DNA of 64,000 nucleotides from Streptomyces capitiformicae (GCF_002214185.1 NZ_CP022161.1:9493486-9557485), one strand, 5' to 3'; shown: positions 7,857-17,376, counted from the stretch's first letter. A program made the numbers and translations. Notes: generated from the sequence alone by a model not told the origin.

Positions 7857-8945
7857 GTGGCAATGTCGAACGACGGGCGTGTGCGTTGGGGGATTCTGGC
7901 GACCGGGGGCATCGCCGCGGCCTTCACGGCCGATCTGGTCGATCTGCCGGACGCCGAGGTGGTGGCGGTGGCCTCGCGGAGCGAGGAGTCGGCGAAGGCG
8001 TTCGCGGAGCGGTTCGGGATACCCCGGGCGTACGGCTCCTGGAGTGCGCTCGCCGAGGACGGGGACGTGGATGTGGTGTACGTCGCCACGCCGCACTCGG
8101 CGCATCGGGCCGCCGCCGGGATGTGTCTGGAGGCGGGGCGGAACGTGCTGTGCGAGAAGCCGTTCACGCTGAACGTGCGGGAGGCGGAGGAACTCGTCGG
8201 GCTGGCGCGGGAGCGCGGGCGGTTCCTGATGGAGGCCATGTGGATGTACTGCAATCCGCTGGTCCGGCGGCTCACCGAGGTGGTGCGGGACGGCGCGATC
8301 GGTGACGTGCGGACGGTGCAGGCCGACTTCGGGCTTGCCGGGCACCTCTTGCCGGAGGCGAGGAATGGGATACTGCCGCCGTCGCACCGGCTGCGGGATC
8401 CGGCGCAGGGCGGGGGCGCGCTGCTGGACCTCGGTGTGTACCCGGTCTCGTTCGCGCAGTTGCTGCTCGGGGAGCCGTCGGACGTCACAGGGAGAGCGGT
8501 GCTCTCCGACGAGGGCGTTGATCTCCAAACAGGAGCACTGCTCTCTTGGGAGAGCGGTGCCATCGCTTCGGTGCACTGCTCCATCGTCGGCGGTACGGCG
8601 ACCTCCGCCTCCGTCACCGGCTCCCAGGGCCGTATCGACATTCCGAACGGCTTCTTCTACCCGGACCGGTTCGTCCTGCACCAAGACGGCCGCGAGCCGC
8701 AGACCTTCACCGCGGACCCGGCGGACGGCCCCCGCAACAGCTTCCGCCACGAGGCCGGCGAGGTCATGCGGGCCCTGCGCGCCGGCGAGACCGAGTCCCC
8801 CCTCGTCCCCCTCGACGGCACCCTCGCCGTGATGCGGACGCTCGACGCGATCCGGGACCGCGTCGGCGTCCGCTATCCCGGCGAGCATCCAGGCGAGGAC
8901 GACCGTCGGGGCGACGAGCTGGTGACGGTGACTACGCCGGTGTGA
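7857..8945 (+). CDS. Gfo/Idh/MocA family oxidoreductase
   Basis: A 362-residue NAD(P)-dependent oxidoreductase. The Rossmann motif 'WGILATGGIAAAFTADL', the 'VYVATPHSAH' strand and the signature 'NVLCEKPFTLN' (catalytic Lys in EKP) are clear, followed by 'GGGALLDLGVYPVSFAQ' of the C-terminal sheet. Typical substrates are sugars, inositols or trans-dihydrodiols; none can be assigned. The GTG at 7857 is preceded by GGGAGG at 6-bp spacing, better than the ATG two codons later. It resembles the truncated paralogue at 17576, which shares whole motifs. It overlaps the converging phoD gene by 14 bp. Confidence 0.92.
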   Translation: MAMSNDGRVRWGILATGGIAAAFTADLVDLPDAEVVAVASRSEESAKAFAERFGIPRAYGSWSALAEDGDVDVVYVATPHSAHRAAAGMCLEAGRNVLCEKPFTLNVREAEELVGLARERGRFLMEAMWMYCNPLVRRLTEVVRDGAIGDVRTVQADFGLAGHLLPEARNGILPPSHRLRDPAQGGGALLDLGVYPVSFAQLLLGEPSDVTGRAVLSDEGVDLQTGALLSWESGAIASVHCSIVGGTATSASVTGSQGRIDIPNGFFYPDRFVLHQDGREPQTFTADPADGPRNSFRHEAGEVMRALRAGETESPLVPLDGTLAVMRTLDAIRDRVGVRYPGEHPGEDDRRGDELVTVTTPV

Positions 8946-10572
8946 GCCCCGGCTTGCCCGCCTCCACCGCGAACGACGCCGCCGTGGAGATACCGGCCCC
9001 CGTGGTCGTCACGTACGGGACTGTTTTGAAGTCGGCCCGGGCGGACGTGCGGCCGAGGGCGACCGTGACATACCCCCGAAGTCCGTTGTAGAAGCGCATG
9101 TGCGGGTTGGCGGTCATGTACGTGTCCCAGTTGGCCGGCTTGTCGGAGCCGTTGCCGCCGCTGCTGATGGAGGTGGCGACGAGCTCCGTGCCGACCGTCC
9201 GGGACGAGCGGTCGTCGAAGTCGCGCTTGATGTCGTAGGCGTAGCCGCGGTGGACGTCGCCCGTGAGGACCATGAGGTTCTCGATGCCGGCGGCGTCGGC
9301 GCCGGCGAGGAGGCGTTCGCGGGAGGCGGCGTAGCCGTCCCAGGAGTCCATCGAGACCTTGTAGTTGTCGCCGGTGGCGTCGCGGCGCTGGGAGAAGGTG
9401 ACCTGCTGCGGGACGACGTTCCAGACGGCGTCGGACTTGGCCCAGCCGTCCAGCAGCCAGCGCTCCTGGGTGGCGCCGGTCATCGTGCGTGACGGGTCGG
9501 CGGACTCGGGGCCGGGTATCTGCCAGCCGTCGCCCTGCGCCTGGTTGGAGCGGTACTGGCGGGTGTCGAGTATGTCGAACTGGGCGAGGCGGCCCCAGTG
9601 GAGGCGGCGGTAGAGCCTCATGTCGGGGCCGGACGGCTGCTGCGGGGTGCGCAGCGGCTGGTTCTCCCAGTACGCGCGGTACGCGGCGGCGCGGCGCAGC
9701 AGGAACTCCTCCGGCGGCACGTCGTTATCGGGGATGTCGTCCGCGTAGTTGTTCTCGGTCTCGTGGTCGTCCCAGGTGACGACGAAGGGGTGCGCGGCGT
9801 GGGCGGCCCGCAGGTCGGGGTCGCTCTTGAAGAGGGCGTACCGCAGGCGGTAGTCCTCCAGGGTGACCGTCTCGCGGTTGAAGAGGTCGGGGAGGGTGCG
9901 GTCGGTGTACTTGCGGTTGCCGCCGACCGAGTTCACCGCGTACTCGTAGAGGTAGTCCCCGAGGTGGAAAACGATGTCGACGTCGTCCTGCGCGAGGTGC
10001 TGGTAGGGGGTGTAGTAGCCGCCGGAGTACGCCTGGCAGGAGACGGCGGCGAAGCTGAGCCCGGAGGCCGTCCCGCCCTTGTCGCCGCGTCCGGGGGCGG
10101 TGCGCGTGCGGCCCGTCTCGCTGATCCAGGTGCCGACGCGGAAGCGGTAGTAGTACACGCGGCCGGGGTCCAGATAGCCGACCTCGACGTGGACGGTGTG
10201 GTGGCACTCTGGGTGGGCGGTGGCCGTGCCTCGTCTGACGGTCCATCGGAAGCTCTCGTCGTGGGCGAGCTCCCAGTGGACGGCGACGCGTTCGGCGGGC
10301 AGACCGCTGTCGGGCTCGTACGGTTTGGGCGCGAGCCGGGTCCACAGGAGTACGGAGGCGGGCAGCGGGTCGCCGGAGGCCACGCCGAGGGTGAAGGGGT
10401 TCTCGGTGATTCGCGCGGCGTCCAGTGGGGCGGCGGCCGCGGCGCCCGCCGCCGGAAGGTTCGTGGCGAACGCGAGCGCGGCTGCGGCACCGGTGACGGT
10501 GAGGAAGCGGCGGCGGTCGAAGTGCCGTGCGGCGGCGCGGAGTTCGGGTGAGTGCTGGGCTGCGGGTGTCAT
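8932..10572 (-). CDS. phoD: Secreted PhoD-type alkaline phosphatase/phosphodiesterase
   Basis: A 546-residue protein with a twin-arginine signal ('[17 protein letters not shown]'), then the PhoD N-terminal domain ('[21 protein letters not shown]') and the metallophosphatase core: '[14 protein letters not shown]', '[13 protein letters not shown]' and '[15 protein letters not shown]', which supply the metal ligands for Fe/Ca. It hydrolyses phosphate mono- or diesters outside the cell. ATG 10572 follows GGGGAGGG and places the Tat motif about 20 residues in. PhoP regulation is usual for the family, but I could not identify a convincing PHO box upstream. Confidence 0.92.
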   Translation of the reverse strand: MTPAAQHSPELRAAARHFDRRRFLTVTGAAAALAFATNLPAAGAAAAAPLDAARITENPFTLGVASGDPLPASVLLWTRLAPKPYEPDSGLPAERVAVHWELAHDESFRWTVRRGTATAHPECHHTVHVEVGYLDPGRVYYYRFRVGTWISETGRTRTAPGRGDKGGTASGLSFAAVSCQAYSGGYYTPYQHLAQDDVDIVFHLGDYLYEYAVNSVGGNRKYTDRTLPDLFNRETVTLEDYRLRYALFKSDPDLRAAHAAHPFVVTWDDHETENNYADDIPDNDVPPEEFLLRRAAAYRAYWENQPLRTPQQPSGPDMRLYRRLHWGRLAQFDILDTRQYRSNQAQGDGWQIPGPESADPSRTMTGATQERWLLDGWAKSDAVWNVVPQQVTFSQRRDATGDNYKVSMDSWDGYAASRERLLAGADAAGIENLMVLTGDVHRGYAYDIKRDFDDRSSRTVGTELVATSISSGGNGSDKPANWDTYMTANPHMRFYNGLRGYVTVALGRTSARADFKTVPYVTTTGAGISTAASFAVEAGKPGLTPA

Positions 10573-10745
10573 CTGGCCCTCCCCTGACGGTTGTTGTCCT
10601 TGGCATTGGAGTGGCCAGGTTCGACGATCTTCTGTCACATACACAACAGCGGGGTGTCGGACGGATGAGTTCCGGATGCCGGGCCTCGTCTGCGCGGGCC
10701 TCGTCTACGCGGCCCGATGCGGCCCCTCCCCTACGCTGCGAGCCC

Positions 10746-11510
10746 ATGACGACCAAGCGAACGAAGATCGCGATCGTGACAGGTGCGAGCTCTGGTATCG
10801 GGCGTGCCGTGGCCGTGGAGCTGCTGCGCAGCGGCTGGGCGGTGGCGTTGGCGGGGCGGCGGGAGGACAAGCTCGCCGAGACCGTGGCCGAGGCGGGGAC
10901 CGGGGCGGCGGATGCGCCGTGCGTCCGTACGGACGTCTCACAGCCCGACGACGTGGCGGCGCTCTTCGCCGCCGTGCGGGACCGGTTCGGGCGGCTCGAC
11001 CTGCTGTTCAACAACGCGGGCACGTTCGGCCCCGGCGGAGTGCCGGTCGAGGAGCTGCCGTACGACGCCTGGCGTCACGTCGTGGACACCAACCTCAACG
11101 GGGCGTTCCTGTGCGCTCAGGCGGCGTACCGGCAGATGAAGGAGCAGGACCCGCAGGGCGGCCGGATCATCAACAACGGCTCCATCTCCGCGCACACGCC
11201 CCGCCCGCACTCCGTCGCCTACACCGCGACCAAGCACGCTCTGACGGGCCTGACCAAGTCACTCTCCCTGGACGGCCGGCCGTACAACATCGCGGTCGGC
11301 CAGATCGACATCGGCAACGCGGCGACCGACATGACCGAGCGCATGCGGAAGGGCGTGCTCCAGGCGAACGGGACCCTGATGCCCGAGCCCGTGATGGACG
11401 TCGCCGATGTGGCCCGTACGGTGCGGCACATGGCGGAGCTGCCGCTGGAGGCGAACGTGCAGTTCGCGACGGTCATGGCGACGACCATGCCGTACGTGGG
11501 ACGGGGCTGA
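10746..11510 (+). CDS. Short-chain dehydrogenase/reductase
   Basis: A 254-residue classical SDR: cofactor motif 'TGASSGIG' near residue 13, 'NNAG' at about residue 92, the catalytic serine region '[11 protein letters not shown]' and 'YTATK' (Tyr/Lys). The Arg residues after the glycine motif ('AGRRED') suggest NADP(H) preference. The substrate is unknown. It is separated from phoD by a 170-bp divergent promoter region and followed by the nitrilase gene 117 bp downstream on the same strand. Confidence 0.92.
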   Translation: MTTKRTKIAIVTGASSGIGRAVAVELLRSGWAVALAGRREDKLAETVAEAGTGAADAPCVRTDVSQPDDVAALFAAVRDRFGRLDLLFNNAGTFGPGGVPVEELPYDAWRHVVDTNLNGAFLCAQAAYRQMKEQDPQGGRIINNGSISAHTPRPHSVAYTATKHALTGLTKSLSLDGRPYNIAVGQIDIGNAATDMTERMRKGVLQANGTLMPEPVMDVADVARTVRHMAELPLEANVQFATVMATTMPYVGRG

Positions 11511-11627
11511 GGCAGAGTCGGGACCGGCAGGGCGGCCAAACCGCCCTGCCACCCGGCGGTGCGGGCGCAACTGCTCGCGCCGGCCGCTGTATGGGATGAT
11601 CGCGCCATTCGCCGAGGGGGGTTCAGG

Positions 11628-12320
11628 GTGGAGCAGTCGCTGAGCATCGCGGTGGCGCAGCCGAGGTGCGCGGCTCACGACGTGACGGCCAACGCACTGG
11701 CCCACGCGGAGGCGGTTCGGGCAGCGGACGCACGGGTGGTGGTGTTCCCCGAGATGTCGCTGACGGGATACGAGTTGGACGCGGCGCCGGTCTCCCCGGA
11801 CGACGCACGGCTGGCTCCGATCGTCGCCGCGTGCGCCGGGACCGGGACGCTGGCCCTGGTCGGCGCGCCTGTGCCGGGTCCGCGCATCGGCATCCTGGCT
11901 GTGGACGGAGACGGGGCGCGCGTGGCCTATGGGAAGGTCTACCTGCACGGCGGCGAGGCCGTCCGCTTCGTGCCCGGTGAGCCCGCCGTGATCGAGGTGG
12001 ACGGGTGGCGGCTGGGGCTTGCCGTCTGCCGCGACACCGGCGTCCCCGAGCACGCCGTGAAGACGGCCGCGCTGGGCATCGACGGCTATGTAGCCGGGGT
12101 TGTCCACGCCGATCACGAGGCTGAGGTTCACAGCGAGCGCGCCCGCCGGGTCGCCGCCGACCACGGTGTGTGGGTCGCCACGGCGGCTTTCGCGGGTCCG
12201 ACCGGTGGCGGCTTCGACCGCACGTCCGGCCGTTCGGGGATCTGGTCCGCCGCCGGGGAGCTGATCGCCGAGGCGAGCGCCGCCCCCGATGAGATCGCGC
12301 GGGCGGTCTTCACTCGGTGA
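11628..12320 (+). CDS. Carbon-nitrogen hydrolase (nitrilase superfamily)
   Basis: About 230 residues carrying the complete Glu-Lys-Cys triad: Glu42 in 'VVVFPEMSLTGYE', Lys103 in 'YGKVYLH' and Cys134 in 'LAVCRDTG'. The short length and 'GIWSAAGELIAEA' C-terminus fit the amidase-like branches rather than true nitrilases. GTG 11628 was chosen because it follows GAGGGGGGTTCAGG and because upstream residues are unlike the family. A hairpin terminator and a tandem repeat array lie immediately downstream. Confidence 0.88.
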   Translation: MEQSLSIAVAQPRCAAHDVTANALAHAEAVRAADARVVVFPEMSLTGYELDAAPVSPDDARLAPIVAACAGTGTLALVGAPVPGPRIGILAVDGDGARVAYGKVYLHGGEAVRFVPGEPAVIEVDGWRLGLAVCRDTGVPEHAVKTAALGIDGYVAGVVHADHEAEVHSERARRVAADHGVWVATAAFAGPTGGGFDRTSGRSGIWSAAGELIAEASAAPDEIARAVFTR

Positions 12321-12327
12321 ACCCGAG

Positions 12328-12354
12328 CCTGAGCGACTGCGGGAGTCGCTCAGG
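12328..12354 (+). terminator. Hairpin terminator after the nitrilase gene
   Basis: An 11-bp perfect stem (12328-12338 with 12344-12354) around the loop GCGGG, 8 bp after the stop codon; no T run follows. Confidence 0.75.
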
Positions 12355-12360
12355 TCGGGC

Positions 12361-12560
12361 CGTCACGGGCGCGACGCACCGCCGGCCGTCACGGGCGGGA
12401 CGCACCGAGCGCCGTCACGAGCGCGACGCACCACCGACCGTCACGAGCGCGACGCACCACCGACCGTCACGAGCGCGACGCACCACCGACCGTCACAGGC
12501 GCGACGCACCGGGCGCCGTCACGGGCGGGACGCACCGCCGGCCGTCACGGGCGCACCAGC
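12361..12560. repeat. 26-bp intergenic tandem repeat array
   Basis: Seven full units (starts at 12361, 12387, 12413, 12439, 12465, 12491, 12517) and a partial eighth from 12543. Every unit starts CGTCAC and contains GACGCACC; units 3-5 are identical and the outer ones differ at a few positions. Each unit contains the inverted pair CGTC...GACG. Since 26 is not a multiple of three, no frame could be conserved through the array, so it is not protein-coding. Confidence 0.95.
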
Positions 12561-12900
12561 TGGCGGCTTTGTCTCACCATCACGTCCCCTCACGTCACGT
12601 TTACGGCGTATCGGCGGGACGAATCTGCCCATCGCGCGCATCAGTGACTGAGCCGCCGCCAGGACCCCGGCTACTCAATCTGCACAAACGGAGGGATTCA
12701 CTCCGGGCCATTCGAGCACGTGGCAGGCATATGCTCATGGCTCGTCTCCACGAGAGCTTCACACTTGGAGGCGATGGCTTCCGCTGGCCACACCGAGGGG
12801 GGAGGTGGCAGCCGTTCCGCGATCCGGAAGGGGGCGGACCTCGCGTGGGACCGCGAGGTAAGCACCGGGCGCGGGACGGCTGCCCGCCGTACTGAGCCGT
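12561..12900. other. Intergenic stretch without recognisable genes
   Basis: Between the repeat array and the converging aldo/keto reductase. The frames that remain open here are low-complexity and match nothing I recognise. No hairpin of note. Confidence 0.5.
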
Positions 12901-13908
12901 TCACCGCTCCAGGATCCGGTCGACCTCGGCCACCTGGTCCACGGCGAGCGGCCCTTTCGCGAGGGCGCCCGCGTTCTCCTCGGCCTGGGCGACCGAGCGG
13001 AAGCCGGGGATGGGGACGGTGTGCGGACTGCGGGCCCAGATCCAGGCGAGGGCGCCCTGTGCGAGCGTACGGCCGTCGCTGGTGAGGATCTCGCGCAGCG
13101 CCTCGACCCGGCCGAGCCACTCCGGGTCGGCACCGGCGTCCGCGGTGAACCCCGGCAGCCAGGCGGGCGGGGCGTTGCGGATGTCGCCGGCCTCCAGGGC
13201 GCGCCCGGCGGAGTGCTTGCCGGTGAGCAGGCCCATGGCGAGGGGGCTGCGGTTGATGCTCGCCAGGTCCGACTCCGCGCAGAGGGCGAGGAGTTCGGGC
13301 GCGTCCTGGAGGATGTTCAGCCGGTGTTGTACGGCCGTGCAGTGCGGCCCCTCGGCGAACACCGCGGCGCGGTCCGGGTCGTCCGTGCTCCACGCGTACG
13401 CCCGGATCAGACCCTCCCGTACGAACTCCTCGCAGGCGTCACGGAGTTGGGCCGCACGCTCGGGGTCGGCGTCGGAGATGTGGAGCTGGTAGAGGTCGAC
13501 GTGGTCGGTGCCGAGACGGTCCAGGGAGGCGGTCAGGGCGCGGCGGGCGTGGGCCGGGGTGTCGTCCTGGCCGGTGCGGGTGCGGGTGGCCTCGTCGAAG
13601 ATGTTGCCCCACTTGGTGGCCACGACGACGTCCGCGCGGCGCTTGCCGAGGGCGCGGCCGAGGACACGTTCGCTGTGGCCGGTGCCGTACACGTCGGCCG
13701 TGTCGAAGAAGGTGACGCCGAGATCGAGGGCGCGGTGGATCGCCCGTACGGACTCCTCGTCGTCGATCTTGCCCCAGCCCAGCGGCTGCCCCTCGGTATC
13801 CGTCCACTCACCGCCGATCGCCCAGCAGCCGAAGCCGAGGGCGCTGACCTGGATTCCGCTGCGGCCGAGCTGCCTTGTGTGCGAGTTGATCTCCGTGTTC
13901 GTCTCCAT
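12901..13908 (-). CDS. Aldo/keto reductase
   Basis: About 335 residues with the full catalytic tetrad: Asp in 'VTFFDTADVYG', Tyr in the same motif, Lys in 'VVATKWGN' and His in 'LYQLHISD'. The C-terminal 'IPGFRSVAQAEENAGAL' is the NADPH-binding segment of the AKR superfamily. Natural substrate unknown; relatives reduce ketones, sugars or aldehydes. The ATG at 13908 starts just before the family's first strand; a TTG at 13947 adds 13 residues that look non-native. Single gene, same strand as the downstream SnoaL-like gene but separated from it by 63 bp. Confidence 0.9.
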   Translation of the reverse strand: METNTEINSHTRQLGRSGIQVSALGFGCWAIGGEWTDTEGQPLGWGKIDDEESVRAIHRALDLGVTFFDTADVYGTGHSERVLGRALGKRRADVVVATKWGNIFDEATRTRTGQDDTPAHARRALTASLDRLGTDHVDLYQLHISDADPERAAQLRDACEEFVREGLIRAYAWSTDDPDRAAVFAEGPHCTAVQHRLNILQDAPELLALCAESDLASINRSPLAMGLLTGKHSAGRALEAGDIRNAPPAWLPGFTADAGADPEWLGRVEALREILTSDGRTLAQGALAWIWARSPHTVPIPGFRSVAQAEENAGALAKGPLAVDQVAEVDRILER

Positions 13909-13971
13909 GCCCAGGGACGTTAGGAGTTGGAGTGCACTCGAAGGCAAGCCCTGTAGCCATATGAGCGGAAG

Positions 13972-14298
13972 TCAGGCCTGGCCCGTCTCGAAGCGGCTGA
14001 TCCTGCCGTCCTCCGCCACCGTGAAGCGCCAGGCGGTGCGCATCTCGCCCCAGGTGTCGTTGCGGTAGTTGGCGACGATGGTGCGACCGCCGTCGGACTC
14101 GTGCTGGACCTCGATGTGGCCATGGGAGGAGAAGATCTCCCGGTCGGCCCACTGGGCGAGGTTCCGGTCGGAGCCGTCGTCCGACATCGTGGCGTCGTCG
14201 GTGAGGAGGGTCATGAACGCCTCCTCGTCGTTCGCGTTCACCGCGTTGACGAAGGCCCGGACGGTCGGGTCACTGAGTTTGGCTGGTGCGATCGTCAT
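13972..14298 (-). CDS. SnoaL/NTF2-like nuclear transport factor fold protein
   Basis: A 108-residue protein with the cone-shaped NTF2/SnoaL pattern: 'VRAFVNAVNANDEEAFMTLLTDDATMSDDG' followed by 'ADREIFSSHGHIEVQ' and the strand 'WRFTVAEDGRISRFETGQ'. Members include ketosteroid isomerase-like enzymes and small-molecule binders; the function of this one is unknown. ATG 14298 has GTGAGG upstream. Divergent from the DoxX gene. Confidence 0.82.
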   Translation of the reverse strand: MTIAPAKLSDPTVRAFVNAVNANDEEAFMTLLTDDATMSDDGSDRNLAQWADREIFSSHGHIEVQHESDGGRTIVANYRNDTWGEMRTAWRFTVAEDGRISRFETGQA

Positions 14299-14439
14299 GC
14301 CGGTCAGCCTCACACCGTTCCCAGGGGTACGCCACCGCACAGCCACCCGAACGGCCGCTCGGGCAGGGCGGACAGGTGTGATCGGTGCGACGGTGGATAC
14401 GCGGGAGGGGACATTCACACGGGCTGTCCGGGAGTGGTC

Positions 14440-14985
14440 ATGACCTCATTCGACCGACGTGATCTGGGGCTGCTGTTGCTCCGTCTGGGCGCGGGCGGTG
14501 TACTCGCCGCGCACGGGACGCAGAAGCTGTTCGGCTGGTTCGGCGGGGGCGGGATCGAGGGGACCGGCGCCTTCATGGAGTCCGTCGGCTACTCCCCCGG
14601 CAGGGCGAGCGCCACCGCGGCCGGGCTGGCCGAGACGGGCGGCGGCACCCTGCTCGCCCTCGGGCTCGCGACGCCCGGGGCCGGTGCCGCCGCGGCGGGC
14701 GCCATGGCGGGCGCGGCGGCGGTGCACACCCCCAACGGCTTCTTCAACGCGAGCGGCGGCTACGAGTACGCCGCGACCCTCGGCCTCGCCGCCGCCGGCC
14801 TCGCGATCGCCGGGCCCGGCCGGCTCTCCCTCGACCACGCGCTCCATCACATCGTCGACCGCGGCTGGATGGTCCCCGTGGCGCTCGCCGGTACGGCCGC
14901 GGTGACGTCGCTGGTCGTGGGGGCGCGGATCAAGCGGGTGCGGAAGGAGAAGGAGGGGGAGCAGGACCCGTTGTTCGAGGAGTGA
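14440..14985 (+). CDS. DoxX family membrane protein
   Basis: A 181-residue membrane protein with four predicted helices and the DoxX signature 'LLLRLGAGGVLAAHGTQKLFGWFGG' plus 'HTPNGFFNASGGYEYA'. DoxX proteins sit in the cytoplasmic membrane, and relatives take part in redox homeostasis or quinone-linked reactions. The charged C-terminal tail (about 15 residues of Lys/Arg/Glu) is cytoplasmic. ATG 14440 follows GGGAGTGG. Confidence 0.9.
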   Translation: MTSFDRRDLGLLLLRLGAGGVLAAHGTQKLFGWFGGGGIEGTGAFMESVGYSPGRASATAAGLAETGGGTLLALGLATPGAGAAAAGAMAGAAAVHTPNGFFNASGGYEYAATLGLAAAGLAIAGPGRLSLDHALHHIVDRGWMVPVALAGTAAVTSLVVGARIKRVRKEKEGEQDPLFEE

Positions 14986-15021
14986 GCGCCCATTGTCACA
15001 GGGGCGTGGAAGGCTGCGCCC

Positions 15022-15387
15022 ATGAGTGAGCTGACCGACTTCCCCGACACCGACTCCCCCCACACCGACGGCCTCTGGCAGTCCATCACCCTTCTCCACG
15101 CCTGGCTGGAGGCCGACCAACCGCACGGCGGTCAAGAAGGCCTGCTGCTGCGGATGTTGAAGCTCCAGGAGGAGGTCGGCGAGGTCGCCCAGGCGGTGAT
15201 CGGCGCGACCGGGCAGAACCCGCGCAAGGGCACGACCCACACCTGGGACGACGTCCAGTCGGAGTTGTGCGACGTGGTCATCACGGCGTTGGTGGCGCTG
15301 CGCACCCTCACCCCCGACGCCCGCGAGGTCTTCGCGACCCACCTGGCCGGGGTCACCGCGCGTTCGCTGGGGTCCCGCCGTGGCTGA
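15022..15387 (+). CDS. MazG-like nucleotide pyrophosphohydrolase
   Basis: A 121-residue all-alpha NTP pyrophosphatase: 'LKLQEEVGEVAQAVIG' supplies the E-E-x-x-E metal site and 'SELCDVVITALVAL' the E-x-x-D site. Such enzymes hydrolyse non-canonical or excess NTPs to NMP and PPi. The stop overlaps the next gene's GTG start by 8 bp, so the two are co-translated. Start ATG 15022 lies 36 bp after the DoxX stop. Confidence 0.9.
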   Translation: MSELTDFPDTDSPHTDGLWQSITLLHAWLEADQPHGGQEGLLLRMLKLQEEVGEVAQAVIGATGQNPRKGTTHTWDDVQSELCDVVITALVALRTLTPDAREVFATHLAGVTARSLGSRRG

Positions 15388-15913
15388 CAGCGCGTTCTGG
15401 ATCGCCTCGCTCACCGCCGGCACCGCCGTGCTGGCCAGCTGGGTGACCAGCCGGGGGACGGCGCGGGCGGCGCGCATCCAGGCGGACACGACGACGAACG
15501 CGCAGCGGGTGCAGCGGCTGCGGGAGGCCCGGCGGACGGCGTACGCGGACTTCATCGAGCAGGCGCAGCGGCTGAACGATGTGCACTGGAAGGTGTCCGA
15601 CGTGTGCCGGGACGCCGAGGGCGGGCTGGGGCCGGAGCACATCGAGGAGCTGCGGCGGTTGCGTGACCAGCAGCGGGACGAGTACGCGGGCCTGCGGCAT
15701 CTCACGTGGATCGTCTCGCTGGAGGGGCCCGAGGAGGTCGCCGAGCTCGCCAACAAGGTCCGGCGTTCGACGAGTCCGTTTCACAAATCGATCGCGGCGA
15801 TGATCGAGGGCGACACCGGTGCCGCAGCTCGCTTCGACGCCTGCTACTCGCCGTTCTGGCAGGCGCTGAAGGACTTCACGAAGGCCTCGCGCGACACCCT
15901 GCACGCCATGTAG
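15380..15913 (+). CDS. Conserved-type hypothetical with an N-terminal membrane anchor
   Basis: 177 residues. Residues 5-22 ('FWIASLTAGTAVLASWVTS') form one membrane helix; the rest is a charged helical cytoplasmic region with Trp ('HWKVSDVCRDAEGG', 'LTWIVSLEGPEEVAELANKVRRS'). I do not recognise a named family. The GTG start lies inside the end of the MazG-like gene, implying coupling with a nucleotide-cleaning enzyme. Confidence 0.75.
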   Translation: MADSAFWIASLTAGTAVLASWVTSRGTARAARIQADTTTNAQRVQRLREARRTAYADFIEQAQRLNDVHWKVSDVCRDAEGGLGPEHIEELRRLRDQQRDEYAGLRHLTWIVSLEGPEEVAELANKVRRSTSPFHKSIAAMIEGDTGAAARFDACYSPFWQALKDFTKASRDTLHAM

Positions 15914-15975
15914 GCGGGGCTCCGGTCATACCCCGGGCTGACCCGGCGGCCGCGTCGTACTGCGTTCTCAGTAGC

Positions 15976-16317
15976 GGGTCGGCGCCGTCGGTTTCGGCGC
16001 CCTCAAGGCCCCGGGAGCCTCCGACGAGGAGTTCTCCATGCCGGGCATCGAGTCCCAGAAGGCGTTCGACCTGCTGGAGGAGCGCTTCCCGGGCGTCACG
16101 GCCGACGGTGCCACCGCCCGGGTCGTGTTCGTCGCGCCGAGCGGTGAGAAGGTCACCGCCACCGAGAACAAGGAGGCGATCGAGCAGGCCGTGGCCGAGC
16201 TGGCCGACGGCTCGCAGGTCACGAACGCCGTCGACCCGTTCCAGGCCCAGGCGGTCAGCCAGGACGGCTCGACGGCGTACGCGACCGTCACGTACAAGGT
16301 CGCCGCGAACGAGCTCA
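15976..16317 (+). pseudogene. Fragment of an MMPL/RND-type lipid transporter
   Basis: The frame reads 'VGFGALKAPGASDEEFSMPG', then 'ESQKAFDLLEERFPG', the first extracytoplasmic domain of actinobacterial MMPL transporters. An in-frame TAG just upstream (about 15973) cuts off the first membrane helix, and after 'ATVTYKVAANEL' the frame joins unrelated sequence. About 115 of the usual 700 or more residues remain, so it cannot function as a transporter. Confidence 0.8.
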
Positions 16318-16319
16318 CC

Positions 16320-16491
16320 GCCGCCGCCGGAGCGAGAGGTCATGGCCCTGGCCGCCGAGGGCCGCTCCAACGACGAGATCGCCGAGAAGCGGTACGTCAG
16401 CCCGCTGACCGTGCGCACCCACGTCCATCGCGCGATGACGAAGCTCGGCGCCCGCGACCGGGCCCAACTGGTCGTCATGGCCTACCAGTAG
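16320..16491 (+). pseudogene. C-terminal LuxR helix-turn-helix fragment
   Basis: Starting directly at the MMPL break, a different frame gives 'EREVMALAAEGRSNDEIAEK', then 'SPLTVRTHVHRAMTKLGARD', the DNA-binding domain of a NarL/FixJ response regulator. The receiver domain is absent. The MMPL and regulator genes were presumably neighbours before a deletion of about 2.5 kb or more (inference). Confidence 0.8.
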
Positions 16492-16510
16492 GGGCTGGTT
16501 CAGGTCACAC

Positions 16511-16565
16511 CACCGGAGTCCGCCCCGCAGTCTCCCGGCACCGGAGTCCGCCCCGTAGTCTCCGG
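16511..16565. repeat. Two-copy direct repeat before the MBL gene
   Basis: A 27-28-bp unit beginning CACCGGAGTCCGCCCC occurs at 16511-16538 and 16539-16565, ending 2 bp before the start codon of the next gene. Confidence 0.8.
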
Positions 16566-16567
16566 CC

Positions 16568-17368
16568 ATGAAGGTCCACCACCTCAACTGCGGCACGATG
16601 CTCCCGCCCGGTGCCGGCCGGATCGTCTGTCACGTCCTGCTGATCGAGACCGGCGACGGCCTCGTCCTCGTGGACTCCGGGTTCGGCCTCGACGACATCG
16701 CGGAACCCGGGCGGCGACTGGGACCCACGCGCCACCTCCTCAAGCCGGCCCTCGCCCGCGAGGAGACCGCCGCCCGGCAGGTCGAACGGCTTGGGTTCGA
16801 CCGGGACGACGTACGGCACATCGTCGTCACGCACCTCGACCAGGACCACATCGGCGGTCTGTCCGACTTCCCCCACGCCCAAGTGCACGTCACAGCGGCC
16901 GAGTTGCTCGGATCGGTCACCTCTCCGTCCCGGCAGGAGCGGTTCCGCTACCGCGCGGCCCAGTGGGCACACGGGCCGAGGTTCGTCGAGCACGGGCCCG
17001 GCGGCGAGCGGTGGCGGGGCTTCGCGGCGGCCAGGGAACTCGACACGATCGCCCCCGGCATCGTCCTCGTCCCCCTCCCCGGCCACACCCGCGGTCACAC
17101 CTGCGTCGCGGTCGACGCCGGCAGCCACTGGATCCTGCACGCGGGCGACGCCTTCTTCCACCGCAGCACGCTCGACCGCACGTCCACCGCGCCGGCCGTC
17201 CTGCGCGTCATGGAACGACTCGTGGCGTACGACCTCAAGCAGGTCCGCGCCAACCACGCCCGCCTCGCCGAACTCCACCACCGCGCCGAGCCCGACCTGG
17301 TGATCGTCAACGCGCACGACGCGGAGTTGTACGAGCGCATACGGAACCTGCGCGCCACCCAGGGCTGA
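16568..17368 (+). CDS. MBL-fold metallo-hydrolase
   Basis: A 266-residue metallo-beta-lactamase-fold protein with the metal motif '[12 protein letters not shown]' (HxxxDH), the downstream His in '[13 protein letters not shown]' and the Asp in '[11 protein letters not shown]'. Asp instead of His at the second motif position (HLDQDH) is seen in lactonase-like members. Acyl-homoserine-lactone or other ester hydrolysis is possible but not provable. The ATG at 16568 has no strong ribosome-binding site. Confidence 0.88.
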   Translation: MKVHHLNCGTMLPPGAGRIVCHVLLIETGDGLVLVDSGFGLDDIAEPGRRLGPTRHLLKPALAREETAARQVERLGFDRDDVRHIVVTHLDQDHIGGLSDFPHAQVHVTAAELLGSVTSPSRQERFRYRAAQWAHGPRFVEHGPGGERWRGFAAARELDTIAPGIVLVPLPGHTRGHTCVAVDAGSHWILHAGDAFFHRSTLDRTSTAPAVLRVMERLVAYDLKQVRANHARLAELHHRAEPDLVIVNAHDAELYERIRNLRATQG

Positions 17369-17376
17369 AGCCCTGG
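17359..17376 (+). terminator. Short hairpin over the MBL stop codon
   Basis: Perfect 8-bp inverted repeat CCAGGGCT/AGCCCTGG with the two-base loop GA, overlapping the TGA stop. Confidence 0.55.

Noticed and set aside
8932..10644. PHO box upstream of phoD
   Set aside because: I looked for GTTCACC-type direct repeats in 10573-10745 and found no convincing pair.
12361..12560. CRISPR array
   Set aside because: The units follow each other without spacers, so this is a simple tandem repeat; no cas genes are in the window.
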